Shown one piece after another: positions 16,601 to 32,000 of a stretch of 64,000 bases of DNA. The stretch comes from Liolophura sinensis (taxonomy: Eukaryota > Mollusca > Polyplacophora > Chitonida > Chitonidae), in assembly GCF_032854445.1 (NCBI RefSeq), contig NC_088295.1:78644028-78708027 (forward strand), written 5' to 3'. Position 1 is the first letter of the stretch. Every line of letters begins with the position of its first letter. Under the pieces are notes generated by a model. It was not told where the DNA came from. It worked only from the letters and a program-made list of their open reading frames with translations, and searched no databases. A program made the translations under genes and the position numbers.

Positions 16601-19600
16601 TGATTCTTTCACAGTGGTCTATTGACCCTTTAGACAAGCAACTACAGCCTTACTTTATACTGATCTATTAATTGTTACTTATTCATTTGATTGGTGTTTT
16701 ACGCCGTACTCAAGAATATCTCATTTATACGATGGCGCCCAACATTATGGTGGGAGGAAACCGGGCAGAGCCCGGGGGAAACCATTGCTCCTCCGCAGGT
16801 TGTTGCCAGACCTACGGCCGGAGAGGAAGCCGGCATGAGCTGGATTTGAACTCACAGCGACCGCATTGGTGAGAGGTTCTTGGGTCATTACACTGCGCTA
16901 GAGCGCTAACCAACTGAGCCATGGAGGCTCCTTTAATTGATGCTAACTCTGTAATTGCTACTTTATATATGCAAACAATACATCCATTACATGGTGCTGA
17001 TCTTTGATCGTGGTTAACATTGCTTTGTTTCCAAATTCATCTCGATGCCATAATTATATTTCTTTTCCCACAGTGGAGGTACACTTCATACTTGCCTTTT
17101 GACTTTCAAAAGCTATATCTGATTTCCTTTCATTTGGCTGTTGAAGGCTGCAAGTTTAATGTGACTTCATGAATAGACGTTATGATATATTTCTCCTCGA
17201 TTGTGGTGCACTTTATTATATGAAATATATTTTTTAAGAGCTAGCTTGTTCTTGTTAGCCTAAAATTTGATTGTTGTCTGAATTGTACGCCCTGTATTTC
17301 CTGACGATAGCACAAGTGTATATCGAAATATAGACCTAGAACAATGAAAGCGTTGACTTTCTTTGGAGTTACCATTATTCCCTATGACCTCAGACTAATT
17401 TCGTCATTCAATCATTGAGGCTTTTGACATATAAAACACTAAGGTGGTACTTGTAACAGCACAAGGATGGCTGGGCCAGGTGTCAATATGTTATAATTCT
17501 ATGATGTGTCGTGTTTGGTATATTTAGCATACTGTTTCAGTGAGTCAGCTCCACAATATATGATGGCGCTTGGGCAGGCTAGTGTTAAAGGTATATCATC
17601 GTGATAGAAATAAATATTGAATGCCCAAAGCAAAGAGACAGTTTCATTGTAATGGTCGTCAATAGCATTCCCCTAAGACCACGACGGTGTCTTGTAAAAG
17701 GCCCGTGACACATTTATAGAGAAATCCCTACTACATGTAACTCTCTGCAACGCCATGCCAAAGATGGGTAACTTAAGCTAGTATAGGGTGGCTATTGGGG
17801 CCTGGTTCAATTTTTTATGTTTTAAGCAGTATCAACATCTATTTAAGTATTTTAAATTACTTGCTGATATGAAATCTATCTTCTTTGTATTAACTTCTTA
17901 CTCTGGTATTCTGGCACTATGTGTTTTAAGTGCCCTGTCTAATTGTAACTACTCGCTGACTCTATATATGATCCTTTTGCTGAAATGTGGTGATGTAGAC
18001 AGTAACCCAGGGCTTTCCCATCGAAATAACTTGTCGTGTTGTCACATTAATGCAAGGAGTTACTTGCTCTGTTAGTGAAACCTGGATAAGTTGTGAAATT
18101 TCAGATGACTTAATAAATAGTGATGGATATTTTGTAGAAATAAAAGGTAGGAATAGGCATGGAGGAGGAGTAGCTATTTACTGTAAAACATGTCTTAATG
18201 TCACTCGACGAAAAGATTTGGAAAATGAAAACGAAATGGTGTGGATCAATGCGGATTGTACTGAAAAACATGTTTTAATTGCTGTCTGTTATCACCCGCC
18301 CAATCAGTCTGCTAATGAACGGGAGCTCTTCATTAATAACCTACATGATTCTATTACATCTGTTTTAACAGAAAATCCAGACTATACTATCAATTTTGGG
18401 AGACTTCAATGACAAATGGGCTGACTTCCAAGTTAAGAGTGAACTAAAAATTAGTTTGTATGACTTGATCACATGAAACAACCTCTTCAACTTATCGATG
18501 AACCCACTAGGTATACCGACGAAAGTGGTTATATATTAGACCTAGTTATTACTGACAGTATTGGATATATAGATGACTATGGTGTGGCGGCACCACTTGC
18601 CAATCTTGACCACTGTACTATCTACTATACATTACAAATGACCCGATATGACTGACCTAAGACTTGCAAAAGGCATATCTGGGACTACAAATGTACCGAC
18701 TTTGTTGGTTTATGTCATCTCCTATCTGTTACGCCATGGGATATAATTGATGACATCTTTGCTGACATTATTGACAAAGTTTATGTTTGGAATAAATTAT
18801 GCCTATCATATTGTAACGAATGTATACCAAACAAAACTGCCACAATTCGCCCTCGTGACAAACCGTGGATGACGACTGATGCTCGTTTTAAACTACGGAT
18901 CAGAAACAGATGCTTTAAAAAGCAAAGCAAAGCTCCCATGTCCTCCTCTGAATCTTAATGGTAAAAACGTGTCGAACAACAACGACAAAGCCTATGAATT
19001 CTGCGGTTTCTTTACCTCCCATTCAATTCTACCGAAAACAGTGCCAGATTTACCCCGTCTTACATACCTTACCAACTCACGAATTCTTTGCACACAAACC
19101 TGTGAGAAGGAGGTGACTTATTTACTTAAAAGCCATATTCAAGAAAAGCGTCTGGTTGTGATGGTATAAGTAGGCCTAGCTTCATGCTCAAACATAGTGC
19201 TGAAAGTATTGCTCCATCTCTAACTAAACTACTCTCGTGTTAGTCCAGTATTTAAGAAAGGGGATAGACATGGCATTTCAAACGATCGACCAGTATCTCC
19301 ACAACCTTCGCTTTCTAGAGTATTGGAAAAAGTTGTATATAAACACCTGTACGAATACTGTATCAGTAACGATCTTCTAACAACTCTGGATTCAAACAAG
19401 GGGACTCTACCATATATCAGTTACTGAAGATAGTACATAAAATATATCAAAGCCTTGACAACGGAAATGGCATGTGTATTGGCTTTCTTGATGTGAGTAA
19501 AGCATTTGATAAAGCTTGGCGTAAAGGTCTTCTGTTTAATTTAAAGCAATTTGGTATTGGAGATCCATTACTTTCTTGGCTGAATGACCATCTGACTGAT

Positions 19601-22600
19601 AGAAAAATCAAGGTCTGTATTAATGGTACTGAACCAGATGCCAAACCTATTTCCTGTGGGCTACCTCAGGTCTCTGTACTAGGTCCATTACTTTACTGAA
19701 TATTTGTAAATGATATTATTACAAACATTGAAAGTGATATTAACAATTTTGCTGACGACGCGTCACTATTGGAAGAGATCAATAATTTGAGTGACTCAGA
19801 GTATGTTAAACGGTGATAATGTAAAAAGCGTTCGGTCCTACAACGAACACATTCGAGCTGTAGTAAAGAAATCAAACAGGGCATTAAGCACTTTCTAAAG
19901 AGCAAAGAAAGCCCTCACTAGAAAATGTCTTGTCACTCACGTCCAAAGCCTAGTAAGGTCGTTAACAGAATATGGCAATGTTCTGTACGACAACTGTACC
20001 CTTAAATTGGCAATTCTCCTGAAGCTATCCAAAGACGCGTGGCATTATTCTGCACTGGAGGATTACGTCAGAAGTCGTGTAATATTTTATTAAATGAATT
20101 CAAATGGGAATCTTTACATAATCGACGTCGATGCCATAGATTTCTACTCTTCCATAAAATTGCAAATGGCCTTATCTACAATGTTCGACTTTTTAAAACT
20201 CACATTCAATTATTTTCCCCCACTTTCTTTCCCAAAACTATCAAAAATTGGAACATTTCACCGTCTCATGTCCGTAATGCCTCAGTTGGAATAATAAAAC
20301 AATCTTTGTTTTTGAAGAAAAATAAAGAACTAACTCAACTGGACAGTATGTTCGATTCCTACCACTCTGCCGAATGAGAATGGGACTTAGCGCTCTGAAT
20401 GCCGATCTTTTTAAGTACAACTTAAGCAATGTTTGCGCGTGCCCGAATTGTACTCATTTATGTGAAAATGTACTTCATTATTTCCTTGAATGCCCCAAAT
20501 ATGGCACACAAAGACGTAAACTACACAATATTTATTCATTCGTGTTCAAAATATATTTGTAATGTCGTATTATTTGGATCCTATGAACTAAAACCTAATG
20601 AAAAAAAAATTGTTACTGTACATTAATTCATTGCAGAATAAAAGAGATTTTAAACTGATGGGTAGCATTGAAATTTCTTCTTATATTAAATGATAATGAT
20701 AAATATTATTTCAGTAAACAGTCATTATGTCCTTTCATTATAGCCTCATTTTATTACATATGGTATGATTCCTTCTTTTGTCGTGTAAATACTATTGTTG
20801 TTGCATATATTACATACATATGTGTATAGTCTTTTCGGTCTATTATCTATCTGTATCATTTCTTTTATTAATGTTTGTAACCAATTCCTTGTTTTGTCCT
20901 CTACATATGTTGTATGTTATCGAGGAGACCCCCGAGTGGCAATTGAGTTGTGGGGAATCCTCGTTAAACAAATAAAGCATTACATTACATTACATTACAC
21001 AATGTTGGCAAGTAACAGTATATTATCACTCGACCGACTCGTACTTGGTCGGCCGGTATATTCCGAATGCTAAACAACGGAGGACGAACAGCGTCAGTAT
21101 TATAACCATAATTTGAGTCCACGTTAATATGACACTTTTACTCTGTCGACAGAGTGCGCAGATCGGTGGTATGGGGACAACTGCTCTAAGAAATGTGGCC
21201 GATGTGCTAGTGACAGATGTGATATCAGCAGTGGAGTGTGTACCCCAAACAAGCCCCTCTGTCTGCCTGGATTTGTTGGAGATATGTGTACTGAGCGTAT
21301 GTTTATCAACTTGCATGACTTTCTTCAGAAAGAAATCTTCAGAGAGAAGCTTGTATTAAATGATACTAATAATTCTGTGTAAATGGAAAAGGTGATGAGC
21401 AGAGTCATATTTACTGAATCAATTTGTATAAAAGCGCAATGTTTCCGGCAGACTAAATATATTACATGTGGCATGTTAAAGCCACCATCGTACCATAACA
21501 CCATCGTAGTATTGCCCGATGATGACGCAAAGAGACCATATAAAGGTACCAACCAATGACACGATGCTGCAAATGGATGAATGATCGTGTGGTCATTTGG
21601 CGAATGGACGGGTGATCGTGTGGTCATTTGGTATCATTCTCAATGTCTTGAGACTGCAATGACGTCAGCTTCAAAAGGCCACATGAGCGTTACATATACA
21701 CGTAACTGCGATAGCGTCCAGAGACCATATAATATGGTAGTTACCTCCATAAAATACCGTTCTTCTTTCAGAAGTCTTTCATAATTTATACACTAGAGTT
21801 CGTTGGAAGCGTTCAATTTTCGAAAACTCCTCTTTGGACCCCAGAACCGAAACTTTTGCTCCATGATGCCATCTTTCAGAAATGTTTTACTTACATGGAC
21901 ATGTCCAGTGCTTGTAAGGATGATAATTTTTTGTACCTTTCCCCAAATTCAACTCAGCAGTGATAATTCTAAGATTCTGGGTGTGACTACCTGGAGCAGA
22001 GTGTTTTATGTATGGGACAAGTGTGAAATTAACGTTCTGCTCTATTCACAGCGCTGGCTAAGTGCATCCTGGAGAACAGTACGTTGCTGCATGGCGAAAC
22101 ATATAAAGATTGTGGGAAACACTGCACTTGTAATTTCGGAGCCATAAGCTGTGTTTCTGCCTGTCCTCCGTCTGTGTCACTTCCGTCCGAAGATTGTCCA
22201 AATCCACAATATCGTATTCCGGAAGGCCAGTGTTGCAGGGAGCGCTTCTGTGATCGTAAGTATGGTTGAACGGCTTGTGTATGTGCAGTACACCAGATTC
22301 GTTGGCGGCCGAAGGACACAATTTATTAAAAATGTTCCTGTCTCAAGAAAGCGTAATTACAAATTACCAAACAATAATCAAAAAAATGCCTATATCTAAC
22401 CTGGAAAACATGTTTAATTGATGTGTTTGTCCTGATGAAGTATCCAGTGAAGTCTGCAATCATTGGCCTGGACCTGACAGATATTTATTTATTTGGTTGG
22501 TGTTTTACGCCGTACTCAAGAATATTTCACTTTAACGACAGCGGCCAGCATAATAGTGGGAGGACACCGGGTAGAGCCTGGTGAAGACCTGACTGATAGG

Positions 22601-25600
22601 ATGGAACTCGAAGTTTTCCACTTGCCTAGCCGACTGCATTTTTTTCATAATTAAGGTTAAATTCCGATGGTTATGATTTTGCTATATTCACAGCATGTCC
22701 GGATGGACGTTATGGAGTGGGATGTTCCCAGGTCTGTGGTCAGTGTGCGGCCGGGACTTGTAACATCAGCACTGGAGTCTGTACACCACACAACCCTCCG
22801 TGTCTGCCTGGGTATTTCGGCGAAAAATGTAGCAATTGTAAGTAAATCAAGACCTACATGACTTTTAAAATCTGACAATGACGGTCGATGTATTAACTGT
22901 CTGACTTTTGTCTGTAACAGACAGATTAGATATGGATATAAATATGTACTGATAAATACTGATAGTCAGTCGATCACTCCCACGATTGCATGTTCCAAAC
23001 ATATAGTGCAGTATGTCTATCTTTCAGGTAAAACTGCTGAAATGCTTATTTCACCATGGCGTTTAACATGTCTAATTTATATATGCACATTTATATCTTT
23101 TAAAGTCTGATTGGTCTGTCTTATGATTAATGTTTCTCAAACACTTCAGTTATATTAATCACTAGACAGACTTAAAAAGTATTTACATTCCTCACATGTC
23201 TGTTAAGTACGAATATAACAGTCACCCTACATTGCTATTTCATGAGTGAATAATAAAATCGTATTCAGAGGGACAGTCTTTTCATTGAATTTGGTAACTT
23301 ACCCCATTCACGAACTTACACATTCAGGCAGACCTCATACAGCCAATGAATAATGTGAGATATCAAAATTACGAAAAAAATTATGCATCATCAAGATGAA
23401 ATAGCAAGTGCCTAAGGCTAAACTTGAGGCTAACGATGTCCTGTTATCAATATGTTCGCTGGGGTGGTGGGGGACCTAAACTGGCCCAAGAAAGGTCTGT
23501 GTAAGTTGAGCCGATGCCTATTGCATGATATTGTCTACAGCACGGGCATTGGTTTCCAGGACAAGATTCCTTAAAGTTATTGCCATCGCATGTGGCACTA
23601 GAAACTTTCTTAAAACTCGTGGCTGCAAAGAACATTTCACTGCTGAGGTAGCCATATATTAAACCTTTCAGCTAGAAAAATTGCAACCTTTTAGCTAGAA
23701 AAATTGCAACCTTTTCTGAAGCACTGTTGCACGTCATATTCTTTCCACCAAAAAGCTCCTCTCTTTACCCCCAGGCGAATAGCGTGCAGGCTTGTTAGGG
23801 ATCAGCAAGGGAAGTGCTTTAGTCAAAATTTCTCTGTATATTTCTCTGTATTTAGTATTTATTTCACCCACTTCATTTATAACGGACTTTCAACATTGAC
23901 AACGCTTTGTTACAAACTTAGGTTACATGTTTCAGCGATAGATAGTCAACAAACTGACACTGCAGTTTTCTGCTTATTTTGTTTGGAGACGTGCAATTTG
24001 TGTTGATGCCAACAATCCAGATATCATTCATGGCTTCGAAAACTAGACGGTAGTGCCTCTACACCCATCCCCTCCCCTCCCCCGAGACGGTTCTCTGGAT
24101 CAATCTAGTTGGCGATATCTAACCCCAACCTGAAGGTTGTTGTCATTATTGCATGACTAGTCCCATTGTACACGTGTCTCAAGGAAATGAAACTACACCA
24201 TTCAATATCAGAAAATATCCACCCACATTTATTTCATCAATTAATTTTGACCCATGTAAATGTGGCCAATCGTGTCTTTTTATCCAGAGTTGTTTCTTAT
24301 GCTCCCATCTGGGGGAACCACCCTGATAGCACAAAATAATGTAAGGGGTTATCTCCCTTCAATGAGAATTGATATTCCACATTGAGTATGTAGTAATGTA
24401 TAAAATGGAGGTTTCCAGAAGTGAATTCACCCTGTTTAAAAACTATATATAATGTAATGTTCTTCTTTGTGCAATTGTTTTGAAATAACACTGATCAAAT
24501 AGATAGACAAATAAATAAACTTTGTGCTAATGAGGTTACAGTTACAGTTCGGTTTCATTTAAATTCCAGCTTGTCCTGAAGGTAAATATGGCCGTTCATG
24601 TTTCGGAGAGTGTGGAAAATGTGCGGGTGGAAACGCTCAGTGCAACGTGATCACAGGATTCTGCTTGATGGATTCTCCAAAATGCCTTCCTGGATGGAAG
24701 GGAAATACCTGCTGGCAAAGTAAGTTCATTCAACATATTTTCCAGACATGGATTTACGAAGGAGGTCAAAGAGGCCATTAATGTAGCCTGTTATAGTGAT
24801 GTCTTTTATTTTAGAAATTGCTATACATCCCTAGAAGTACATAAATGATATCAATTATGTCATGATATTTTGCGATGCTCTGCATGTAATACAGAACATA
24901 GGTTTTTACACCCATAAGTGTTTAAATTGGGAAATGTTCTATTAAGTTAAATGTATTCCAATATAATCTTCTTTGACCGAAAACCATGCATCGTGCTAAA
25001 GTGTTAAATTTGGTCACTTTAACATCGCCTAGTATGCTATCACGCCGCCCATCCCCCACCTAGGTGTTCCTGTGTCATCGTCACCTCCACCCATATCCAC
25101 CCCAACCCCTGGCGATGTTGTGATGGCTGCGATGAAGGTGTTACTCAGCTCCCATGGATTTACACTAATAAACTTCATAAGATCAAGGAAATTTCGCCAG
25201 AAGCAGAATTAAGCAAGAAACAATAATATAATATAATATAATATAATATAATATAATATAATATAATATAATATAATATAATATAATATAATATAATATA
25301 ATATAATATAATATAATATAATATAATATAATATAATATAATATAATATAATATAATATAATATAATATAATATAATATAATATAATATAATATAATATA
25401 ATATAATATAATATAATATAATATAATATAATATAATATAATATAATATAATATAATATAATATAATATAATATAATATAATATAATATAATATAATATA
25501 ATATAATATAATATAATATAATATAATATAATATAATATAATATAATATAATATAATATAATATAATATAATATAATATAATATAATATAATATAATATA

Positions 25601-28600
25601 ATATAATATAATATAATATAATATAATATAATATAATATAATATAATATAATATAATATAATATAATATAATATAATATAATATAATATAATATAATATA
25701 ATATAATATAATATAATATAATATAATATAATATAATATAATATAATATAATATAATATAATATAATATAATATAATAAAACAGTAGTATATAATGCATC
25801 CTTTTCAAGGTGATGCCAACATGGAAAGGGGACGATGTGAGCACTGGTAGCGGGGGTTGGGGGGTGGGGGTGGGGGCTCTCATGTTATCATGCTGCAAAT
25901 AGAAAGTGCAATATGAAATCGTGTCATCGCGGTGAAGCTTTGTAAACTCCCACTCCTCACCGGCCCCGATAGCACAGTTGGTAGAGCATCCCTTTCGGGA
26001 GGCGGTTAATCGCTGATAATAAGGTACTGCCTAAAGGATTTACATTATTAAAAATTAAATTTGTAATAATTTTAAATGTAAAAATGTTGAATGTTTACAG
26101 AATGTAGTGACGGTTTCTTCGGACCCGACTGTCTCGAGCGCTGTGGCGCATGCGCGACTGGTCAATGCAGCCCACAAACCGGTATTTGCAAACCGGACGA
26201 ACCTCTGTGTAAATCTGGTTACAGTGGAGATCAGTGTAAAGAAGGTAAGATAATATATGACATCATTCTTTATTTAATTCGTTTAGAAGTGTGTGTGTGT
26301 GTGTGGGGGGGGGGGGGCTCTTTTAGTAGTAGTTAGCGTCCCAGCGCGGCTCAGTGACACAGGAGCCTCTCACCAAAACAGGATGACTGAAGTTCAATAT
26401 ACTGAAAAGACTAATGACTTTAGATATTGAAAGTCTTGTGTAAGAACGGACAAAGCAGCCCTCAAATCATTTTAACAAGTGAACAAACAGAGCAGGGGTA
26501 GAAAAATAGCCATACCATCTTGGTCAATTTTGGGGCATGGGTGGCTCCCATGGATACCATACCCAGGGCCCTCTCGCGTTGTTCTGGAGTCAATCGAGGC
26601 ATTACGTTGGTGGTTTTTAGTCAGTGTGCAAGTCCAGCACACCGTGTAACGGTTTTATACACTTATTACATGTACAGTTGCGGCCATCCATGGGTCACCT
26701 GATTTTTCAACTTTCTTCTTTGTCTCAAAACAAATTCGTATGTGCGTGTATGACGCATGTCGCACATGGGAATATGCATCGTACAATGTTTTCCTACAAT
26801 AAGTTCGTATTAATTTGCTGAAAAGCCTGGTTAAATTGAACTCACGGAGTCGTAAAGATTCTTTTGGCCGTCAGTTTAAATTTAACTCTTTTGCTCTGTT
26901 TAGTAATAACTGCTCAGTAATTTGTACAAGCATTCCTTATTTCCGATTCCTGATGGACACTGACTGTATATGTATTCTCTGATACCTTTTGCCCAACTGT
27001 TTTACATGCACCCTGAGGACAGACGTATAGCGTTTATTTTAAACGAAAGTGTAGGAATGTTAGTGACATTTAAAGGGAAGCTACTAATATCAGGGCAACG
27101 ATCATGTAACACCCGGGGACCTCCGTGGCTTAGTTGGTTAACGCGCCAGCGGATAGTAATGACACAGGAGCCTCTCACCAATGCGGTCGCTGTGAGTTCA
27201 AGTCCAGCTCATGCTGAGTACCTCTCCGGCCGTAAGTGGGAAGGTCTTGCAGCAACCTGCGGATGGTCGTGGGTTTACCCCCGGCTCTTCCCGGTTTCCT
27301 CAGACCATAATGCTGGCCGCCATCTTTTTTCTTGATTTTTTCTTGAAATTTTCTTGAGAACGGCGTAAAACACTAATCAAATAAATAAATAAATAAATAA
27401 ATGTAACACGCCTTTTTTGGCGAAACCGGTGCAATACGTAGGTGATTTCTTTACACAGGAGAGGAACATCGTCTGTTTAGATGGACTTCCCTCGACCACA
27501 GAGCACCTTTGCATGCCGATTTTTCCAAAAAAAAAGAAAAAAAAAAGAAGAACTTTATAGTGGACTTTGAATTTTAAAGACTTTTGTTGCCAGTGGACTG
27601 ACAAGTAAACCCAAATGTTTAACACAAGATGGTTGATAACTCCTTTAGGCAGGCGTAAAATCCATCCAGAGTTTAGCAATTGGCATATGATTGTCAGAAA
27701 TGTCTCCTACGTTACGCAAACTATCAAGCGATTGGGTCACTAGAATTCCAACACGGTACAAACCTCTATGAAAGTTTCTTTAAACGCCCAGGGGCCTCGC
27801 TGCATGGCTCAGATCAAAGGTTAGAACAATGGCTTGCATCGGTCCCTTGAGCAATGAGTCACGTGGTTGAATCCAGCTCTTGATTAACCCCAGCTTCGAC
27901 TTTACCAGGCGAGGGTCGGTGGTTTCGATTTTTTCTCCCACGATTCTTAGCGCCATCAAAGTTTTTTAGAAGGACGTAAATCAGTTTGCTAATGAATCAA
28001 TTAATCTCCAGGCATCCAGGTGTACCAGCAGCTGTCTAAATCCACACGTACATCTGTCATCTGGGTGGAATATGAAGATATTAGCTTGTAGATTACAAAA
28101 TGGAATGTTAAGAACCATTTAATGTGCTGTGATTAAAAAAGAAGTTCACTCGAGTAGTATCGGAAAAACCTCATCATCACCGTACTCAAGAACATTTCAC
28201 TTATACGACGGCCAGCATTATGGTGGAAGGAAACCGGGCAGAGCCCGGCGGAAACCCACGACCACCCGCAGGTTGCTGACAGACCTTCCCACGTACGGTC
28301 GGAGAGGAAGCCAGCATGAGCTGGACTTGAACTCACAGCGACCGCATTGGTGAGAGGCTTCTGGGTCATTACGCTGCGCTAGCGCGCTAACCATCTGAGC
28401 CACGGAGGCCACATTTATAAATGTATAAAATGTCATAAATAACGATTTGAGTACATCTTTGTCTGATCGCTCCTATCTGCAGTTGTCCATCTCAGTTTTC
28501 AATCTCTACATTGTGGAATGTAAAAATTTGCTTGCTGTATCGTGCTTGTCTTGACACACTGTATGCTTTTCTCACAGTTTGCCCCCTGGGAAGATTTGGC

Positions 28601-28956
28601 CCAGGGTGCGCCTGGGAATGCGGGGGATGTGCGACCGGGCGGACCTCTTGTAAACCCCAGACCGGAGAGTGCCCGGAGGCCGAGCCCAGGTGTACGCCCG
28701 GACATACGGGCGCGTTGTGCAAGGGTAAATATTACCATTATTTTTTCCAGCAACAAAATCAGTGCTGCACGGCAGTTTGCTTTTGGGATGAAGACTTTAG
28801 CAAGTTTTATCTAATATTTTGGTTTCTTCCGGGCTCTGCGCGGTTTTCTCCCACCATATTGCTGGGCGCCGCCGTATAAGTGATATATTCTTGAAGACGG
28901 AGTAAAGTAAATAAATCACACACAGACACAGACACAGACACACACACACACACACA

Positions 28957-29009
<53 letters not shown>

Positions 29010-32000
29010 GTATCTGGATCTGAACTGATGGTCAGATTATCTTGCACATTACAGCCTGTGGTGCGGGCACATGGGGGCAGGAGTGTCAACTGAACTGCAG
29101 TAATAACTGTGCCCGGGGGGATCAGGAGTGTGATCGGAGGGACGGGACCTGCATCGGTGGCTGCCTGCCCGGATTTTATGGGAGCCTCTGTGAGCCTGCC
29201 CAGTCCACAATGCGTAAGTGTGCTAATCGATTGACATCTACATTTATGAACCAAGCTTTCATCATCTTAATATACTTGTTTTTTCGATTGGTGTTGAACT
29301 CTATAGTTAAGAATATTTTATTTGTATTAGTAAACAACCGACCTTCAACCTCCTGGATTAAAGCCACGGACTTACACTGCACTAAAAATAAAAGATGTTA
29401 AAACTTAACGTACAGCTGTATTGATGTCTATTAACACAAATTAAGAAAATATTCTGTTTTTCGTTTCACTCAACACAATGACAATGTTTGTCGTTTGGGT
29501 CACATACAATTAGTCTTGAAATAAAAGAATAACGCTGAATCAGTATCCTATGTACACAATGTAATGTTTTAAAATCCACTTCATAAAAGCAGTTATTGCC
29601 TATATACATATCTTTCACAGTCATACTTCATTAACGAGCTAAAAAAATTTTAAGAAAATATTACTCTGCTCAAACTGAAAAACTGGATCAGTATACTTCT
29701 TTGCTCAGTCACTCATGGCAATCGAGAGTAAGTACGCATTAAACGACTGAGCAATTGAGGTCCCTCTTAAGGGTGGAGAACAAAAAATAAAAATGACATA
29801 AAATTCAGATAAAAGGGTGCGAAAAGTTCTTCCTAAATGTGGTCTTCAATATTTTTTCTGATTTTTCCTTAAGGAGAAAAAGACACTTGCATTTTTTTTT
29901 TGTATTGTGGATATTGGTATTTATAGCCTTTGTTTAAAATGTCATAGATGAGGATGTACCACAGGTTTAATAAATATTTTTGCACTAGAATTTGTTCTTT
30001 TCAGCTAACAAATGTATTTAACCTCAATTTGGATCATATTTATATTTATATTATGTTCATAACTGTTATCATAATTTAGGTTAAATGCATATGTTTCGAT
30101 ATAATCAACAAATTTACATTCAAATAAATTTATTAGATAAGCATCACATCCTTATTTAGAACATTATGATGCAACAACGATAAATACCAAAAGTTGGTCC
30201 CAAAGACCCACCATACAAAAATACTTTCAAATACCCTTTTCTCTTGAAAAAAAATCCAAAAAAGATATTAAAGATCATATTTGCAAATAAGTATTGACGC
30301 TCTTTCATCTCATTTTGGCATCATTTTTATGTTTCCTTCTCCTTCAATGTTATGCCTGAACTCCCAACACATTATAACCTCCTCAGAAGAAAAACTGAAA
30401 CGAAGTAATGCTTGTGAAGAGAAAATCGCAGTCAAAAGCTTAGAATAATTCAGTTAATACGAATGGTTTGTAATATTCCATAGGGTTATTGTCTTTCGGT
30501 ATTCTGTGTATCTTTTAAATTTTTATATATGATTCGATTATTTTTTGCGTGTTCAAGAGCTGTCAACGGTTGTTGGGATTGGAGTTGGCATGGGGCTGTT
30601 TATCCTGGCCATTATAGTGATCTGTACAATGATCTATCTCTACTGTAACCAGCGAAAAGCCCGAAAGAATGCACTGTCAAGGAGAGACAGCTACCTCAGT
30701 CCTGTAGCCTTGAATGTAAGTCTAAAATATTATCTATCCTACCTCTTCTACACCTGTCTTCTACCACGTACAACTGTCCTATACCACCTATACCTATCCT
30801 GTACCTCCTGCATACCTCCTACACGGGTTCTTTACCTCATGTCCTACAGCTGTACTATGCCTCTTACTTCTGTCCACCCCTGTCCTATACCTGTACCTCC
30901 TACACCTCCTGCACTTGTCCTCCACCACCTAGACCTGTCCTATACCACCCGCACCTGTCCTACATCTCCTGTACTACACCTGTACTTCCTATACCTGTCC
31001 AATACTGCCACACCTGTCCTATACCCCCTACACCTGTCCTAGACTCCAAGCACCTGTCCTATACATGTCCTATACCTCCTACACGGTCCTATACATTCCT
31101 ATACCTCTTACACCTGCCCTGTATTCCCTACACATGTCCTGTACATTCTTCACTTGTCCTATAACTCCTACACGCCCTATACTGCCTAACCTAGCCTATT
31201 AAGGCTCTATACCTCCTACACCTGTCCTATACATGTCATATACTTCCTGTACCTATCCTGTTTATGCCCTATACCTCCTACACCTGTCCTACACCTGTAC
31301 TATACCCCTACTTATGTCCTGTACCTTCTTTACCTGTCCTTCACCTGAAGTTCACCTGTTCTGTCTTGAAAATATTAGAATCACCACCTACAGGTGTTGG
31401 TAGGTATCTCCTACCCATGCCCTATACCTCCACCTGTCTTTCACCTCCTACACATGTCCTGTACCTCCACCTGCCCTTCATCTCTTACACCTGCCCTGTA
31501 CCTCCACCTGACCTTCACCTGTCCTATTACCCTAAGCGTGACCTATACTATGCACCTGTCCTACACCTCCGCCTGTCCTACACATGTTCTGTACTCCTGC
31601 TCATGTCCTCTACGTCCTACACCTGTCTATACCTCCACCAGTTCTTCACCTTTCCTATACCCCCCACAGCTGTGCTGTACTATACACCTGCCCTATACCT
31701 CCTACAACTGTCCTATACTATACACCTGTCCTGTACCTCCACCTGTCTTACATATGTTCTGTACCCTTACTCATGCCCTGTACCCTACTCATACCTCCTG
31801 CACCTGTTCTACACTCCCTACATCTATCCTGCACCTTTCCTATACCCCCACCTGTCCTACATTTGTTGTGTACCTCCACTTGTTGTGTACCTCCATTTGT
31901 TGTGTACCTCCTACTCCTGACCTATACTCTACTATACTACACACCTGTTCTATACTATTCAGCTGCCTATACAATACACCTGTCCTGCACTATACACCTG

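Noticed and set aside
25209-25898. 229-codon open frame on - made of YYIIL repeats
   Set aside because: It is the translation of the (AATAT)n satellite; flanking residues show no domain.
25960-26030. tRNA gene
   Set aside because: Only an A box; no B box, anticodon arm or acceptor pairing.
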